Origin: Planctomycetaceae bacterium
GTDB taxonomy: Bacteria > Planctomycetota > Planctomycetia > Planctomycetales > Planctomycetaceae
NCBI GenBank assembly: GCA_020426325.1
Contig: JAGQQG010000012.1
Location: 1-64,000 of the forward strand
Direction: 5' to 3'
DNA: 64,000 nt
The notes under the pieces are model-generated. The model had not been told where the DNA came from. It did not search any database and was given only the letters and a program-made list of their open reading frames with translations. Below, piece after piece: positions 29,457 to 38,906 of this stretch. Positions within the stretch are counted from its first letter, which is position 1. Every line of letters begins with the position of its first letter. Position numbers and translations under genes: made by a program.

Positions 29457-30011
29457 TCAGTCGGGGTCGGCTGATTGTTCTGATGCGGATGAGCTGGACT
29501 GATTTGCTGCGACAAGTTCTTCAAACCGGGCCAGAGATTCCGGGGGAATGATCCAGCGGTCGAATCCAACCAGATATGCCAGCACGAACAACAGAGGGGC
29601 CGACCACATCCCGAATAACATCCAGGAAGTCGCTGCCGGAAACCATCCCAGGAACGAAAAGTGTTCACTACGAATGGCTGTGCGGTTCGCGATGGACATC
29701 ATTGTGAGCGATCCGGCATAAGCAAGTGTCCCGACTCCGAACAGAAACCACAGCGAGCCTCTTCCTTGACGGATTGAGTGCGAGATCCCCAGAGACATAC
29801 ACGTCACAAAGAATCCGATTTGTGTGAGACCGAACAGCCAACCCAACAGGAGAATCCGATCGGGAGGAGGTGTCGGGCTTCCCTTGAGCATTGCCGCATG
29901 CCCGTCGTGCGGTACACCATGTCCTCCGGCTGGCTCAGGTGTTGTGAGAGCCACCCCTATCACGAGACACATCAGTAGCAACCAGAACAGGAGCCATCGT
30001 TCAGCACTCAT
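29457..30011 (-). CDS. Membrane protein of unknown function upstream of the symporter
   Basis: 184 residues. The first helix (LLFWLLLMCLVIGVAL) may be an uncleaved signal; a His/Gly-rich outer segment (AGGHGVPHDGHAAML) follows, then three more helices near 50-75, 85-105 and 125-150 (SWMLFGMWSAPLLFVLAYL). The tail is hydrophilic and acidic. The spacing of 30 bases to the SSS gene suggests that it is an accessory protein or small subunit of that symporter, in the way YhdT-type proteins accompany PanF. This is inference from position; no family was recognised. Confidence 0.75.
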   Translation of the reverse strand: MSAERWLLFWLLLMCLVIGVALTTPEPAGGHGVPHDGHAAMLKGSPTPPPDRILLLGWLFGLTQIGFFVTCMSLGISHSIRQGRGSLWFLFGVGTLAYAGSLTMMSIANRTAIRSEHFSFLGWFPAATSWMLFGMWSAPLLFVLAYLVGFDRWIIPPESLARFEELVAANQSSSSASEQSADPD

Positions 30012-30343
30012 GCCGACACTTTGGAGTTTTTGACTGAGAGGAAGGAGAGATTGTGCATCATTTCAGACGGACGGCGTTCATTCGTCAACCCGCAGATGGT
30101 GTTTGAAACGAAAGACTCTGAAGATGTTGTGGTGCTCAGTCATCTCGCATTGATCATCTGCGTCATTTGTTTCGTCAGAGGATGACAGACGACGCGATCA
30201 GATGTTGATGAAGAATTCCTTTGAATATTGGGGAAGATTTGCAGGAACAGAGTGTTTAAGATGTTGGCGATCAACCACAGTCGTTGGCGCTCAACGGCTG
30301 AATCGACGTTCACTCCGAAGTTGATGCGAAAAGGGCAGGCAAC
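30012..30343. other. Divergent spacer, no gene seen
   Basis: 332 bases upstream of the WD40-caspase gene (plus) and of the symporter operon (minus). No clear promoter, hairpin or small ORF was recognised. The last 15 bases contain GGGCAGG, a weak ribosome-binding site for the downstream gene. Confidence 0.35.
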
Positions 30344-33274
30344 ATGCAAGGATCAGCCGGGCAGAGGTTTCAGGTACGTACAATCATCCGGAGTCTCAGT
30401 GTCATCGCACTCCTGGCCACCAATGTCGTGGCCCAGGATGAAGTCCCCATTCTGGCCCTCGACGCTCACGGGCATACGGCGGTCGTGAACAAGGTCGTCT
30501 TTACACCGGACGGGAAAGAAGTCATCACGGTTGCCGATGACAAGACGATCCGATTCTGGGACGTCGCGACTGGCGAGCCGCTGCGGGTTCTGCGACCACC
30601 GGTTGGAATCGGTTCGGAAGGGATGATCTATTGCGTGGCCATCTCACCCGACGGCCTCACACTGGCAGTCGGCGGCTACGGGTTTTCCGGAGGAGATCAC
30701 TGGGTCTCTCTGATCAATCCACAGGAAGAGAAAGTCAAGCGCGTGCTCAAAGGGCACTCGAATGTCATTCACGACCTGAAGTTCTCTCAGGATGGGAGCA
30801 TGCTGATTTCTGGTTCCGGCGACAACACGGCTCGCATCTGGAATGTGAGTACGGGAGAGACGATCCAGGTTCTCGAAGGCCATGAACTGGATGTCTATGG
30901 AGTGACTTTCGCTCCAGACGCGACCCGTTGTGCGACCTCCTCGTACGATCACACCGCGAGAATCTGGTCGGTCAACACGGGCAATCAACTTGCCGTCCTG
31001 GAAGGACACGAGGCTGAGATTCGCTGTATCGACTGGTCTCCCGACAACGTTCAGATCGCCACCGGCAGTAAGGACCAATCGGTCAGACTTTGGGCGCTCC
31101 CTTCCGGGCGCTTGATGAAGACCATCGACAATCTCGGCGATCACCATATCTCAGCGGTCCGCTTCTCAGCTGACGGCCTGAAATTGCTGTATGTCCACGG
31201 ATTTGGTCCGACGCAGGATGTTGCTGGTTTGATCGACTTAAAGACCGGCGAGCAGACTGTGCAGTTCCTCGGACATGACAACACCATCATGGACGGTCGC
31301 TTGTCACCGGATGGCGAACTGGCTGCCACGGTCGGTGGTAATGATGAGGAAACCTTCATTTGGAGGCTGTCTGACGGACAGCAACTTCAGAAGCTCGTCG
31401 GTCAGGGACGGGTCCCCTGGTCGGCTGCATGGAGTGCAGACGGAACGACGATTGCCTGGGGGAACAACAGCTCGGGCAGCTCTCTGGAAGCGAACAAGGC
31501 CCTCGAACGCTCCTTTAACCTCAAACTTCTGGAACACGGCGAACCGGTGACGGAGAATAACGAGGGTCGCTTTCAACGGGCCATCTTCGAGAAGAATGGG
31601 CTCAAACTTGAATCTTCCGGGATTTCGTCTGTCGATGTGAAACGCAATGGCCAGACAGTCACCGTTCTGGAACCCACGAGCGACTACGACAAAGCCTACG
31701 ATCGCGTCCGTTGTTTCACCCTGCTTGCGGACAACCGTGCTGTCGTCGGTTCTGGGTTTGCACTTTGGATCTATGACACCAACAGCGGCGAGCGTCTCCG
31801 ACAACTCGATGGTCACAGCGGCGCGATCTGGTCAATGAGCCCATCGCCGGATGGCAGGTATCTGCTCACCGGTTCCGGCGACATGACGCTCCGCGTCTGG
31901 GACGTCAATGCTAAAGGCGACGGTCCGATTGAGCCGCTGCTTAGCTTGTTCTTCGCAGAAGAAGAATGGATTGCATGGACTCCGCAAGGATACTACGCAT
32001 CCTCCCCAGGAGGAGAGCGTCTTATGGGCTGGCACGTGAACAATGGACGTGAGCAGCTGGCATCGTTCTTTCCGGCATCTCAGTTCCATAAGCAGTTTTA
32101 CCGGCCGGATTTGATTCAGGAAGTTTTGCAGACCGGAAGCGTTCAACAGGCTTTGAAGGGGATAGGTTCCAGCGAGCGAATCACCACGGTAAGCCAAAAT
32201 CTGCCTCCCGAGGTTGACATCGTCTCCCCGAGTGATGCCTCGACAGTGGCATCATCTCCCGAGATCACCGTTCGTGTCAGTGCGACGCAGACTGGCTCGA
32301 ATCCGGTGACCTCTCTGCAAATCCTGCTTGATGGGAGACCATTGAATGGACAAGACGGGATCGTCCAGTTCGATGGATCGTCCCGGACAGTCAATCACAG
32401 TTTCCATGTCCCGTTGGTTGCCGGCGTGGAGCATCGAATTGTCGCTCGTGCCAGCACGGCAGTGAACTTCGGCGTCTCGAAAGAGATCACTGTCGTCTAT
32501 CAGGCACCGTCAGAGACTGTGCTGCTGCCATCACTGTATGTCCTGGCAATCGGGGTCGCCGACTATGACGATGAATCGCTGAAACTCGACTTCGCGGATG
32601 ACGATGCGCGGCATCTCGCAGACGTATTGCAGGAACGGTCGTTCGGTCTGTTCGACAAGATTGACACGCGGCTTGTCGTCGACAAGGACGCTACACAAAA
32701 GGGCATTCTCGGCGGACTGTTGTGGCTCAAACAGCAGATGACCCAGCACGACATCGCAATCCTGTTCTACTCCGGTCACGGTGCCAAGGATGAGACTGGA
32801 AAGTTCTACCTGATGCCGTCAGATGTCGATACAAACCAGCCTCTGGTGCTCTCGGGAGTGGCCGAAGATCAGGTGAAGGGAATCTTGCAGGGCATCCCCG
32901 GCAGGCTGATCATGATGCTCGACGCATGTCATGCCGGTGTGATTGGCGGTGACACACGCAAGAGCTCCACATCACTCATGGACGACATTGTCCGCGACCT
33001 CGCAAACGATGATTATGGTGTGGTGGTGATGGCCTCGTCGATGGGGCGTGAGTATTCGCTTGAAAGTCCCGACAACAAAAGCGGCATGTTCACGTTGGCT
33101 CTTTGCGAAGGCCTCGACGGCAAGGCTGACTATAATGGTGACAAATATGTCTACCTGAATGAACTGGACACATACATCAGCCAGCGCATAAAAGACTTGA
33201 CAGGAGGGAAACAACACCCAACAACTGTCAAACCCGCCACCATTCGCATGTTTCCAATTTCATCGATCAAATAA
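30344..33274 (+). CDS. Exported WD40-repeat protein with a C-terminal caspase-like (C14) domain
   Basis: 976 residues. A signal peptide (IIRSLSVIALLATNVVAQ) is followed by WD40 repeats over about residues 40-530, for example HTAVVNKVVFTPDGKEVITV, HSNVIHDLKFSQDGSMLISG and HSGAIWSMSPSPDGRYLLTG, each ending in an RIWNV/RLWAL-type strand. A linker with an Ig-like segment spans about 610-725. The caspase domain begins at LYVLAIGVADYDD and carries the catalytic dyad H812 (YSGHG) and C862 (LDACHAG). Metacaspase-like proteins cleave after basic residues and often need Ca2+. Here the enzyme would act outside the cytoplasm. No toxin, transposase or immunity-like gene sits beside it. Confidence 0.92.
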   Translation: MQGSAGQRFQVRTIIRSLSVIALLATNVVAQDEVPILALDAHGHTAVVNKVVFTPDGKEVITVADDKTIRFWDVATGEPLRVLRPPVGIGSEGMIYCVAISPDGLTLAVGGYGFSGGDHWVSLINPQEEKVKRVLKGHSNVIHDLKFSQDGSMLISGSGDNTARIWNVSTGETIQVLEGHELDVYGVTFAPDATRCATSSYDHTARIWSVNTGNQLAVLEGHEAEIRCIDWSPDNVQIATGSKDQSVRLWALPSGRLMKTIDNLGDHHISAVRFSADGLKLLYVHGFGPTQDVAGLIDLKTGEQTVQFLGHDNTIMDGRLSPDGELAATVGGNDEETFIWRLSDGQQLQKLVGQGRVPWSAAWSADGTTIAWGNNSSGSSLEANKALERSFNLKLLEHGEPVTENNEGRFQRAIFEKNGLKLESSGISSVDVKRNGQTVTVLEPTSDYDKAYDRVRCFTLLADNRAVVGSGFALWIYDTNSGERLRQLDGHSGAIWSMSPSPDGRYLLTGSGDMTLRVWDVNAKGDGPIEPLLSLFFAEEEWIAWTPQGYYASSPGGERLMGWHVNNGREQLASFFPASQFHKQFYRPDLIQEVLQTGSVQQALKGIGSSERITTVSQNLPPEVDIVSPSDASTVASSPEITVRVSATQTGSNPVTSLQILLDGRPLNGQDGIVQFDGSSRTVNHSFHVPLVAGVEHRIVARASTAVNFGVSKEITVVYQAPSETVLLPSLYVLAIGVADYDDESLKLDFADDDARHLADVLQERSFGLFDKIDTRLVVDKDATQKGILGGLLWLKQQMTQHDIAILFYSGHGAKDETGKFYLMPSDVDTNQPLVLSGVAEDQVKGILQGIPGRLIMMLDACHAGVIGGDTRKSSTSLMDDIVRDLANDDYGVVVMASSMGREYSLESPDNKSGMFTLALCEGLDGKADYNGDKYVYLNELDTYISQRIKDLTGGKQHPTTVKPATIRMFPISSIK

Positions 33275-33295
33275 CTCGATGGAAAGTCTCGAGTG

Positions 33296-33311
33296 TGATC
33301 TCTAGAGATCA
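33296..33311. repeat. 16-bp perfect palindrome between convergent genes
   Basis: TGATCTCTAGAGATCA is fully self-complementary. It lies between the caspase-protein stop and the thiO stop, both converging. The lack of a loop and of a T-run makes an efficient intrinsic terminator unlikely; it may be a protein-binding site or chance. Confidence 0.4.
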
Positions 33312-33352
33312 TTCCCCTCGTAAGGGCGCAATCAATTGTCCACTGATTGGAA

Positions 33353-34465
33353 CTAAGCTTCGCTGACAGCGATCGCAGGTGAGAACCCAGAGACGTCCAA
33401 ATCAGGGTTTTCTCTATTGATCAACTGGCTGATGACGCGGGCGGTAATCGGCGAGAGATGGAGTCCGGCTCGGAAGTGCCCTGCGGCGACGAATAGGTTT
33501 TGTGTATCGGGGACTCTCCCGATAAAAGGCATGCCGTGCTTCGTGTGGGGACGCAGGCCAGCCCAGGCACGCTCGAATCTCGCGTCCTTGAGTGACGGGA
33601 CAAGACGTTGGGCAAAGGTGAGCAGTCTCTGAAGCCCCAAGGCGGTGTTCTGCTTGACGTATCCGACCCACTCTTCTGTCGATCCAACCAGAACCCTGCC
33701 ATCTTCCCGGGGAACAAGATATCGAGGTCCGCACTCGATGACATGTCGGAATGGTGGATTCGGATAGGACAAAAGGACAATCTGCCCTCTCACCGGCTCG
33801 ATCTGTAATTGACAGCCGGCACCTTTCAGGAGTTCTTGCGACCACGCCCCGGCAGCGACAACAACGGCCCCCGCCTCGAAACGGTCGTGGGTTGTCTGCA
33901 CACTCGTCACCCGAGCGTGATTGCGTTCAAAACCGACGACTTTTTGCCCCGGACGGATGTCGACCCCGCGAAGCTGACAGGCGACGAGCAATGCTTTGAG
34001 ATGCCAGGGGTTTCGGACCTGTGCCAAATCTGGCAGCCGATATGCTTGGTGAATCTCAGTGCTGACTGCCTGTTCACAAGATTGAATGTTCGAGTTGGTT
34101 AACGTTTCGACGACCGTGCCTGCCTGTTGCCACGCCTGAACTTCACTTTGAAGCGACTCCGTATCTCCGATATCGCTGACTCCCAACCCGCCGCAGCGGC
34201 GGAATCCGTTGTCGATCCCGGTCTTCTCTCGAAGTTCTGAACTCAGTTTCGGCCAGAGTGTGTTTGTCGCCCGAGTAAGACCGGCGAGAGGATGTGCAGG
34301 ATCGCCCGGGTATGCGGGAGGGAGAATGCCAGCCCCGGCCCACGACGCCTCCTGACCAGGTTGCTGCTGGTCGAGCAGAGTGACCTTGAACCCGCGGCCA
34401 GCCAGTTCGTACGCGGTCGTCAGGCCAATGACACCTCCTCCGATAATCACAACATCTTGAATCAT
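33353..34465 (-). CDS. thiO: FAD-dependent glycine oxidase ThiO-like
   Basis: 370 residues. The dinucleotide-binding motif is at the start: VVIIGGGVIGLTTAYELAGRG. Further signatures are LLDQQQPGQEASWAGAGIL, GAVVVAAGAWSQELL, VRGQIVLLSYP, RVLVGSTEEWVGY and the C-terminal HFRAGLHLSPITA. These are typical of the DAO family and closest to ThiO, which oxidises glycine to iminoglycine for thiazole synthesis. No thiS/thiG genes are adjacent, so a general D-amino-acid or glycine oxidase role is also possible. The upstream gene ends 24 bases before its start region. Confidence 0.85.
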   Translation of the reverse strand: MIQDVVIIGGGVIGLTTAYELAGRGFKVTLLDQQQPGQEASWAGAGILPPAYPGDPAHPLAGLTRATNTLWPKLSSELREKTGIDNGFRRCGGLGVSDIGDTESLQSEVQAWQQAGTVVETLTNSNIQSCEQAVSTEIHQAYRLPDLAQVRNPWHLKALLVACQLRGVDIRPGQKVVGFERNHARVTSVQTTHDRFEAGAVVVAAGAWSQELLKGAGCQLQIEPVRGQIVLLSYPNPPFRHVIECGPRYLVPREDGRVLVGSTEEWVGYVKQNTALGLQRLLTFAQRLVPSLKDARFERAWAGLRPHTKHGMPFIGRVPDTQNLFVAAGHFRAGLHLSPITARVISQLINRENPDLDVSGFSPAIAVSEA

Positions 34466-34489
34466 TCGCTGGATACACTTCCTTTTGAC

Positions 34490-36394
34490 TCAACGGCCAG
34501 ATTGAACAGAGTTCAGAAACGCAGTTCCAAACGTGTCGAGATCACTGCCTGCTGCCGACTTCATCGCGTCGCCGAAATCCTGACCGTCACGTACCGCTTG
34601 AATGAACTTCAACATAGTCTCACGGTTGGTCTGCTCTGAGAAGAACTTGACGATGGAATAGCCGACCGGCCCGATGTCAGCAGGAGCGAAGGTTCCGTCG
34701 GCGAATAACTCGGTAGTCGTCTTCACCTGCCTAAGTCGAGAGACAGCGGCTTCGGGAAGGGCCCGCAGATACGGATCAGTGGGCTCCTCAAGAGCGGTGA
34801 GATGAAGTCCAATCCCTTGTGTGAGGACCTGATTCGGCTCAGCTGCCCTCCTGAGATAAGCCTCGATCAGATGGGCTTGAAGATTCGTCCGTAACGATGG
34901 GGTGGTGTTCGTGGCCTCGTCACCCGTGTCCAGCAAGACAATACAGGCGTCGGAGGCCGACGGAGTCACGACTGTATCACCGAACAGCGTGTCCGACTGT
35001 CGCAGTGAACGGGCAGAGAGGAAGTATTCGGTCAGGCCAAACCGCTCTTTGAAGACCAGGATTGCGAGTTTGCCACGCCAGACTACCTCCCCCTCTGCGA
35101 ACGGGGAGTCGCCGAAGGTCTTTTGCACGGATTTCAACTGCTCAGACGCCCATTCACCAACCTCCCTCAAGCGTTCTTCTGGAACATCACCAAGGATCAA
35201 AAACTGATCTGTCTCAATGGTTCGATGTTCTACATTGGGAAGCGACTGCTTCCAGAGTTCCTCAGTACGCTCCTGTCGATGTGCCGCGATCTCTTCAGCA
35301 GCCATCTTGGTGAATTGTTCGGCTTCGAGATTCTCTGCGGACGGAACATAACTCGTCAGCAACGCACGTGGGTCGTCGCCATCGAAGACGTTTCCTTCAT
35401 CGAACCACTTGACAAGGTTCTCATAGTTTTCGCGAGTGAGCCTGCCGTCACTTGCCGGCATGCGGGGATTTTCGAGCCCACCGGTCAGGCGGAACAGTCG
35501 ACTTTCTTCTCTTTTGCCCGGCAGGATGACGGCACCACTGTCACCCCCGACCATTATGTTCTCGAATGTCGTCAGCGAAAGTCCGCCGCGAGGATTGTTC
35601 CCTGAATGACAGTTCAGGCACAGTCCCACGATGAACGGAGCGATGTCTTTGGTAAACGAGACGGTTTCCGTCCCCTTCGGGCGCGGGATCTCGACCTCTG
35701 GGCGTGGTTTGGCGAGTTCACTGAGCGGTGTCTCCTCGCTGGCCCCGTCAAATTTCGCCCCTTCGTTGATCCAGGTCCCAATTGTTTTCACCACCTCCGC
35801 GGACAGGGCATCCTTTCCGCGAGGCATACGGAACATTGGATCATTCGTCTGTAGCCGGGCAATGATTCGACTCTGCAACGGTGCCCCGGGAGTGAGCAGT
35901 ACCCCACCGACTCCCCCCTTCTTCCATCCGGTGAAGTTCGTCAGGTTCAGCCCCGCTCGCGGGTTCGCATCGCCGTGACATTCCAAGCAGTGCTTGACGA
36001 TGACTGGGGCAACATCGTTGGAAAAGCTGACTCCTTTCGGGGCTGGTTTTGCCATCATCCGCCCCCGAAGTGTGTCCAGTGCCTTCCGTCGTCCTGCGAT
36101 GTGTGCAGGAAGCCCCAGCAATCGACGACTGGTCTCAGGCACCTCTGCCGCCTGGATGATCGCCTTTAGCCGTTGTTCGGCATCAGCCAGCACGGACTCG
36201 GCTTCCTCCAGTTGCTTCTTCCGAAGAAGTGATGAGAGTTTTCCAAGGTCTTTCTTGATCTCACGGAGTTCCTGTGTCTGTTCGGGGGTTACTTCTGCAA
36301 TACAGACCGATCCCGCCCCGATCAACACGACCACGAAGGCCAGCGTAATTATGTACAAACAACGGGACACACCCATCTTCAGCAGTTTCCACAT
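34490..36394 (-). CDS. Exported protein with two planctomycete-type cytochrome c domains and a degenerate peptidase-like end
   Basis: 634 residues. A signal/anchor helix (CLYIITLAFVVVLIGAGSV) is followed by a coiled-coil segment (about 35-80). Two similar domains then carry heme motifs: CLECH in VIVKHCLECHGDANPRAGLNL and CLNCH in GLCLNCHSGNNPRGGLSLTT, each with a downstream MPRG/MPAS methionine that could be the sixth ligand. The C-terminal 250 residues resemble DUF1570-type gluzincin peptidases, but the HExxH helix is replaced by AHLIEAYLRR and the later EG by QGIG. It is likely a periplasmic electron carrier or binding protein with a pseudo-protease domain. Next to thiO and der. Confidence 0.85.
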   Translation of the reverse strand: MWKLLKMGVSRCLYIITLAFVVVLIGAGSVCIAEVTPEQTQELREIKKDLGKLSSLLRKKQLEEAESVLADAEQRLKAIIQAAEVPETSRRLLGLPAHIAGRRKALDTLRGRMMAKPAPKGVSFSNDVAPVIVKHCLECHGDANPRAGLNLTNFTGWKKGGVGGVLLTPGAPLQSRIIARLQTNDPMFRMPRGKDALSAEVVKTIGTWINEGAKFDGASEETPLSELAKPRPEVEIPRPKGTETVSFTKDIAPFIVGLCLNCHSGNNPRGGLSLTTFENIMVGGDSGAVILPGKREESRLFRLTGGLENPRMPASDGRLTRENYENLVKWFDEGNVFDGDDPRALLTSYVPSAENLEAEQFTKMAAEEIAAHRQERTEELWKQSLPNVEHRTIETDQFLILGDVPEERLREVGEWASEQLKSVQKTFGDSPFAEGEVVWRGKLAILVFKERFGLTEYFLSARSLRQSDTLFGDTVVTPSASDACIVLLDTGDEATNTTPSLRTNLQAHLIEAYLRRAAEPNQVLTQGIGLHLTALEEPTDPYLRALPEAAVSRLRQVKTTTELFADGTFAPADIGPVGYSIVKFFSEQTNRETMLKFIQAVRDGQDFGDAMKSAAGSDLDTFGTAFLNSVQSGR

Positions 36395-36418
36395 GATCGA
36401 CTGTCATCCCCGGATGCA

Positions 36419-37843
36419 TCACCGTGTCTGAGAAGGAACCGACTGTGCAAGGCTGGGAGCATCTTCGTCGAGGCTCGGTCCCAAGTCTTCACGATCGTCC
36501 TTGCCCCGGAAGTACACTTTGACCGGGACTTCCTGAAACGGCAACATCTCGCGAAACACACCGAGCAAGTAACGTTTCCAGTGACCGTCAAACAGACTGG
36601 GGTCGTTACATTTGAGCACAATCGTCGGCGGCTGTGTTGATACTTGCGTTGCGAAGTAGATCTTCGGTCGCCGATTCTTCTTGTGACGAGGAGCATTCGC
36701 TTGCACGGCTGCTTTCACAACCCGGTTCAACTGACCGGTTGAGACACGCTCACGCGATTGCTTGTAAATCGACTGAGACAGGTTGATGAGTTTCTTGACA
36801 TTCCGACCCGACTTGGCAGTGATGAATGCGATTGGAGCGTGTCGCATCCCAGGAAAGTTGTGAACCAGATACTCGGTCCATTTCTCCGTGGTCATCTCCA
36901 TGTCGAGCCCTTTGTCCCACTTGTTGACCACGAAGATGCACGGCTTATAGTTGGCCTCAATCTCATCGACCAGTTGCTTGTCGACACGGGAGATGGTGTC
37001 GGACGCATCGAACAACATCATTACCACATCGGCCCTGCGAATACTTCGTTTGGCTCGGATGAGTCCGTAATACTCGATGTCATTTGCCAGACTCTTTCGC
37101 TTGCGAACACCAGGAGTGTCGATCGCGACGAACGACTTGCCGTCCAGTTCGAACCGAATGTCCACGCTGTCCCGGGTTGTCCCCGCCACATCGCTGACGA
37201 TCATGCGGTCCGTTTCCGCCAACGCATTGATGAAGGTGCTCTTGCCAACATTACGGCGTCCCACAATCGCCAGCTTGAGTTCCGGTGTCGTTGCCAGAGA
37301 CTCACCTTCGGTCGCCTCATTTTCTGTTTCCGGTGGCAGACGGTGGAGGATCGCCTGTAATAACTCGGTTCGGTTGCGTTTTGCTTTCACACTGGTGATG
37401 ACCACATCATCAGCTTCCGACCCACCACCAATCAGGGCGTAGAATTCTGCAATCTCCTGATCGAGTCGGGTTGAGTCACACTTGTTGACCACAAGCAGCT
37501 TTGGAGTTTCCACCCGACGAAGTCGTTCGGCCACGTGACGGTCAAGCGGCGCCACCCCCGATTGCCCATCGACGACAAAGACCACCAGGTCGGCACTTTC
37601 AATCGCGATGTCAATTTGATGTTCAATGTCAGCTGTGAGATTATCCACATCCTCAACACCCATCCCACCTGTGTCGACCAGGTCGAAATAACGGTTCTTC
37701 TCATGGATCAAGTGGCTGACCCGGTCACGCGTGACTCCAGCAGTCGGATCGACAACCGAGACCCGTTTGCCTGCCAGCCAATTCAGCAGCGAACTCTTGC
37801 CCACATTGGGACGACCGACAATGACTACTTGAGGAACCGACAT
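36419..37843 (-). CDS. der: Ribosome assembly GTPase Der (EngA)
   Basis: 474 residues with two tandem GTPase domains. Domain 1 has GRPNVGKS (10-17), DTGG and NKCD; domain 2 has GRRNVGKST, DTPG and NKWD, linked by an acidic segment. A KH-like domain follows (PPTIVLKCNDPSLFDGHWKRY). Der binds the 50S subunit and is required for its maturation. All G motifs are intact. The terminal 25 residues are acidic and specific to this lineage. Confidence 0.97.
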   Translation of the reverse strand: MSVPQVVIVGRPNVGKSSLLNWLAGKRVSVVDPTAGVTRDRVSHLIHEKNRYFDLVDTGGMGVEDVDNLTADIEHQIDIAIESADLVVFVVDGQSGVAPLDRHVAERLRRVETPKLLVVNKCDSTRLDQEIAEFYALIGGGSEADDVVITSVKAKRNRTELLQAILHRLPPETENEATEGESLATTPELKLAIVGRRNVGKSTFINALAETDRMIVSDVAGTTRDSVDIRFELDGKSFVAIDTPGVRKRKSLANDIEYYGLIRAKRSIRRADVVMMLFDASDTISRVDKQLVDEIEANYKPCIFVVNKWDKGLDMEMTTEKWTEYLVHNFPGMRHAPIAFITAKSGRNVKKLINLSQSIYKQSRERVSTGQLNRVVKAAVQANAPRHKKNRRPKIYFATQVSTQPPTIVLKCNDPSLFDGHWKRYLLGVFREMLPFQEVPVKVYFRGKDDREDLGPSLDEDAPSLAQSVPSQTR

Positions 37844-38036
37844 TGCTTACGACTTCCAGATGAAATGCTGCCCGAAAAAATGGGAAGCGGGTGCTTGATG
37901 CTCAACAATCTGCACAAGCTCACCTTCAGTCTATCAGACTGTGACCGGCGATGCCCGCCCGGCATCGTCGCATCCGTTTTCAGCACAATCATGTGAGAAA
38001 TCGAGTCTTCTGCACGATAGCTAGGAAAACCCGCCT

Positions 38037-38807
38037 TCAGGCGAACGACTGCAGCAGGACTCCGCAGAGGTAGGCCAAACCGGCTGCACCGCTCCCCACC
38101 GCCAGCGTTTCGAGGCCGGACCAGGTCCAATGCTGGTCGACAAAATACGACTTGGCAGCACCAACGGCGAAGAAGGCGACACCGGTCATCATCGTACTCC
38201 ACAGATAGGGGGCGGAGAGTTCACTGTCTCCCAGGAGACGGACAAGGAACGGAAGCAACGGGATCATCCCGATTGCGATGAAGGCGACGAAAGTGGCAGT
38301 TGCAGATTTCCAGGGAACGGGTCCGGCCAGCGCGACCCCGTGCTCTTCTTTCAGCATGGTCTCAACCCAGCGTTGGCGGTCTCCGGTGATGATCTCTACC
38401 GCTCTGTTGAGATCGTCGTCCTCGAATCCTTGAGCGTTCATGATCTGTCGAATCTCCTCCCGTTCACCGTCAGGAATTCGGTCGATGTGTTCTTCTTCGA
38501 TCCGGCGGAGGCGATCTCGGTGTTGGGATTCAGCCCGTGTCCCCAGAAAGTTGCTGGCCGCCATGCTGAATCCATCGCCGACGAGGTTTGCGACGCCCAT
38601 CACTACAATGATCCCGGGTGGCAGGCCTGCACCAGCCACACCTGATACCACAGCAAACGTCGTTACCGCGCCGTCAATCGCACCGTAGACGAAATCCTTG
38701 AGATAACTGTAGCGAGGCCCGTCGGAAAGACGTGCACGAATTGCATCCGGCGAATGTGTCGCAGTGAGGACGTTCTTCGGAGCGTGGAGAGAATTGTCGT
38801 GATTCAT
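38037..38807 (-). CDS. VIT1/CCC1-family iron/manganese transporter
   Basis: 256 residues. Two N-terminal helices carry DFVYGAIDGAVTTFAVVSG and MGVANLVGDGFSMAASNFLG, the family signature. A cytosolic helical hairpin rich in Glu (RRIEEEHIDRIPDGEREEI) follows, with residues that bind metal in plant VIT1, then three C-terminal helices. Members export Fe2+ or Mn2+ from the cytosol. It lies beside the stress island, 100 bases downstream of the response regulator and in the same direction. Confidence 0.9.
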   Translation of the reverse strand: MNHDNSLHAPKNVLTATHSPDAIRARLSDGPRYSYLKDFVYGAIDGAVTTFAVVSGVAGAGLPPGIIVVMGVANLVGDGFSMAASNFLGTRAESQHRDRLRRIEEEHIDRIPDGEREEIRQIMNAQGFEDDDLNRAVEIITGDRQRWVETMLKEEHGVALAGPVPWKSATATFVAFIAIGMIPLLPFLVRLLGDSELSAPYLWSTMMTGVAFFAVGAAKSYFVDQHWTWSGLETLAVGSGAAGLAYLCGVLLQSFA

Positions 38808-38906
38808 GGCAGCACTCTTCGCTCATGTCTCAGAGTGTCATTCCGAGTGGTACGAGACACCTGTGAAACTTTACCTCATCAGTGTGAGCGGAAGGCGAAA
38901 TGATTG

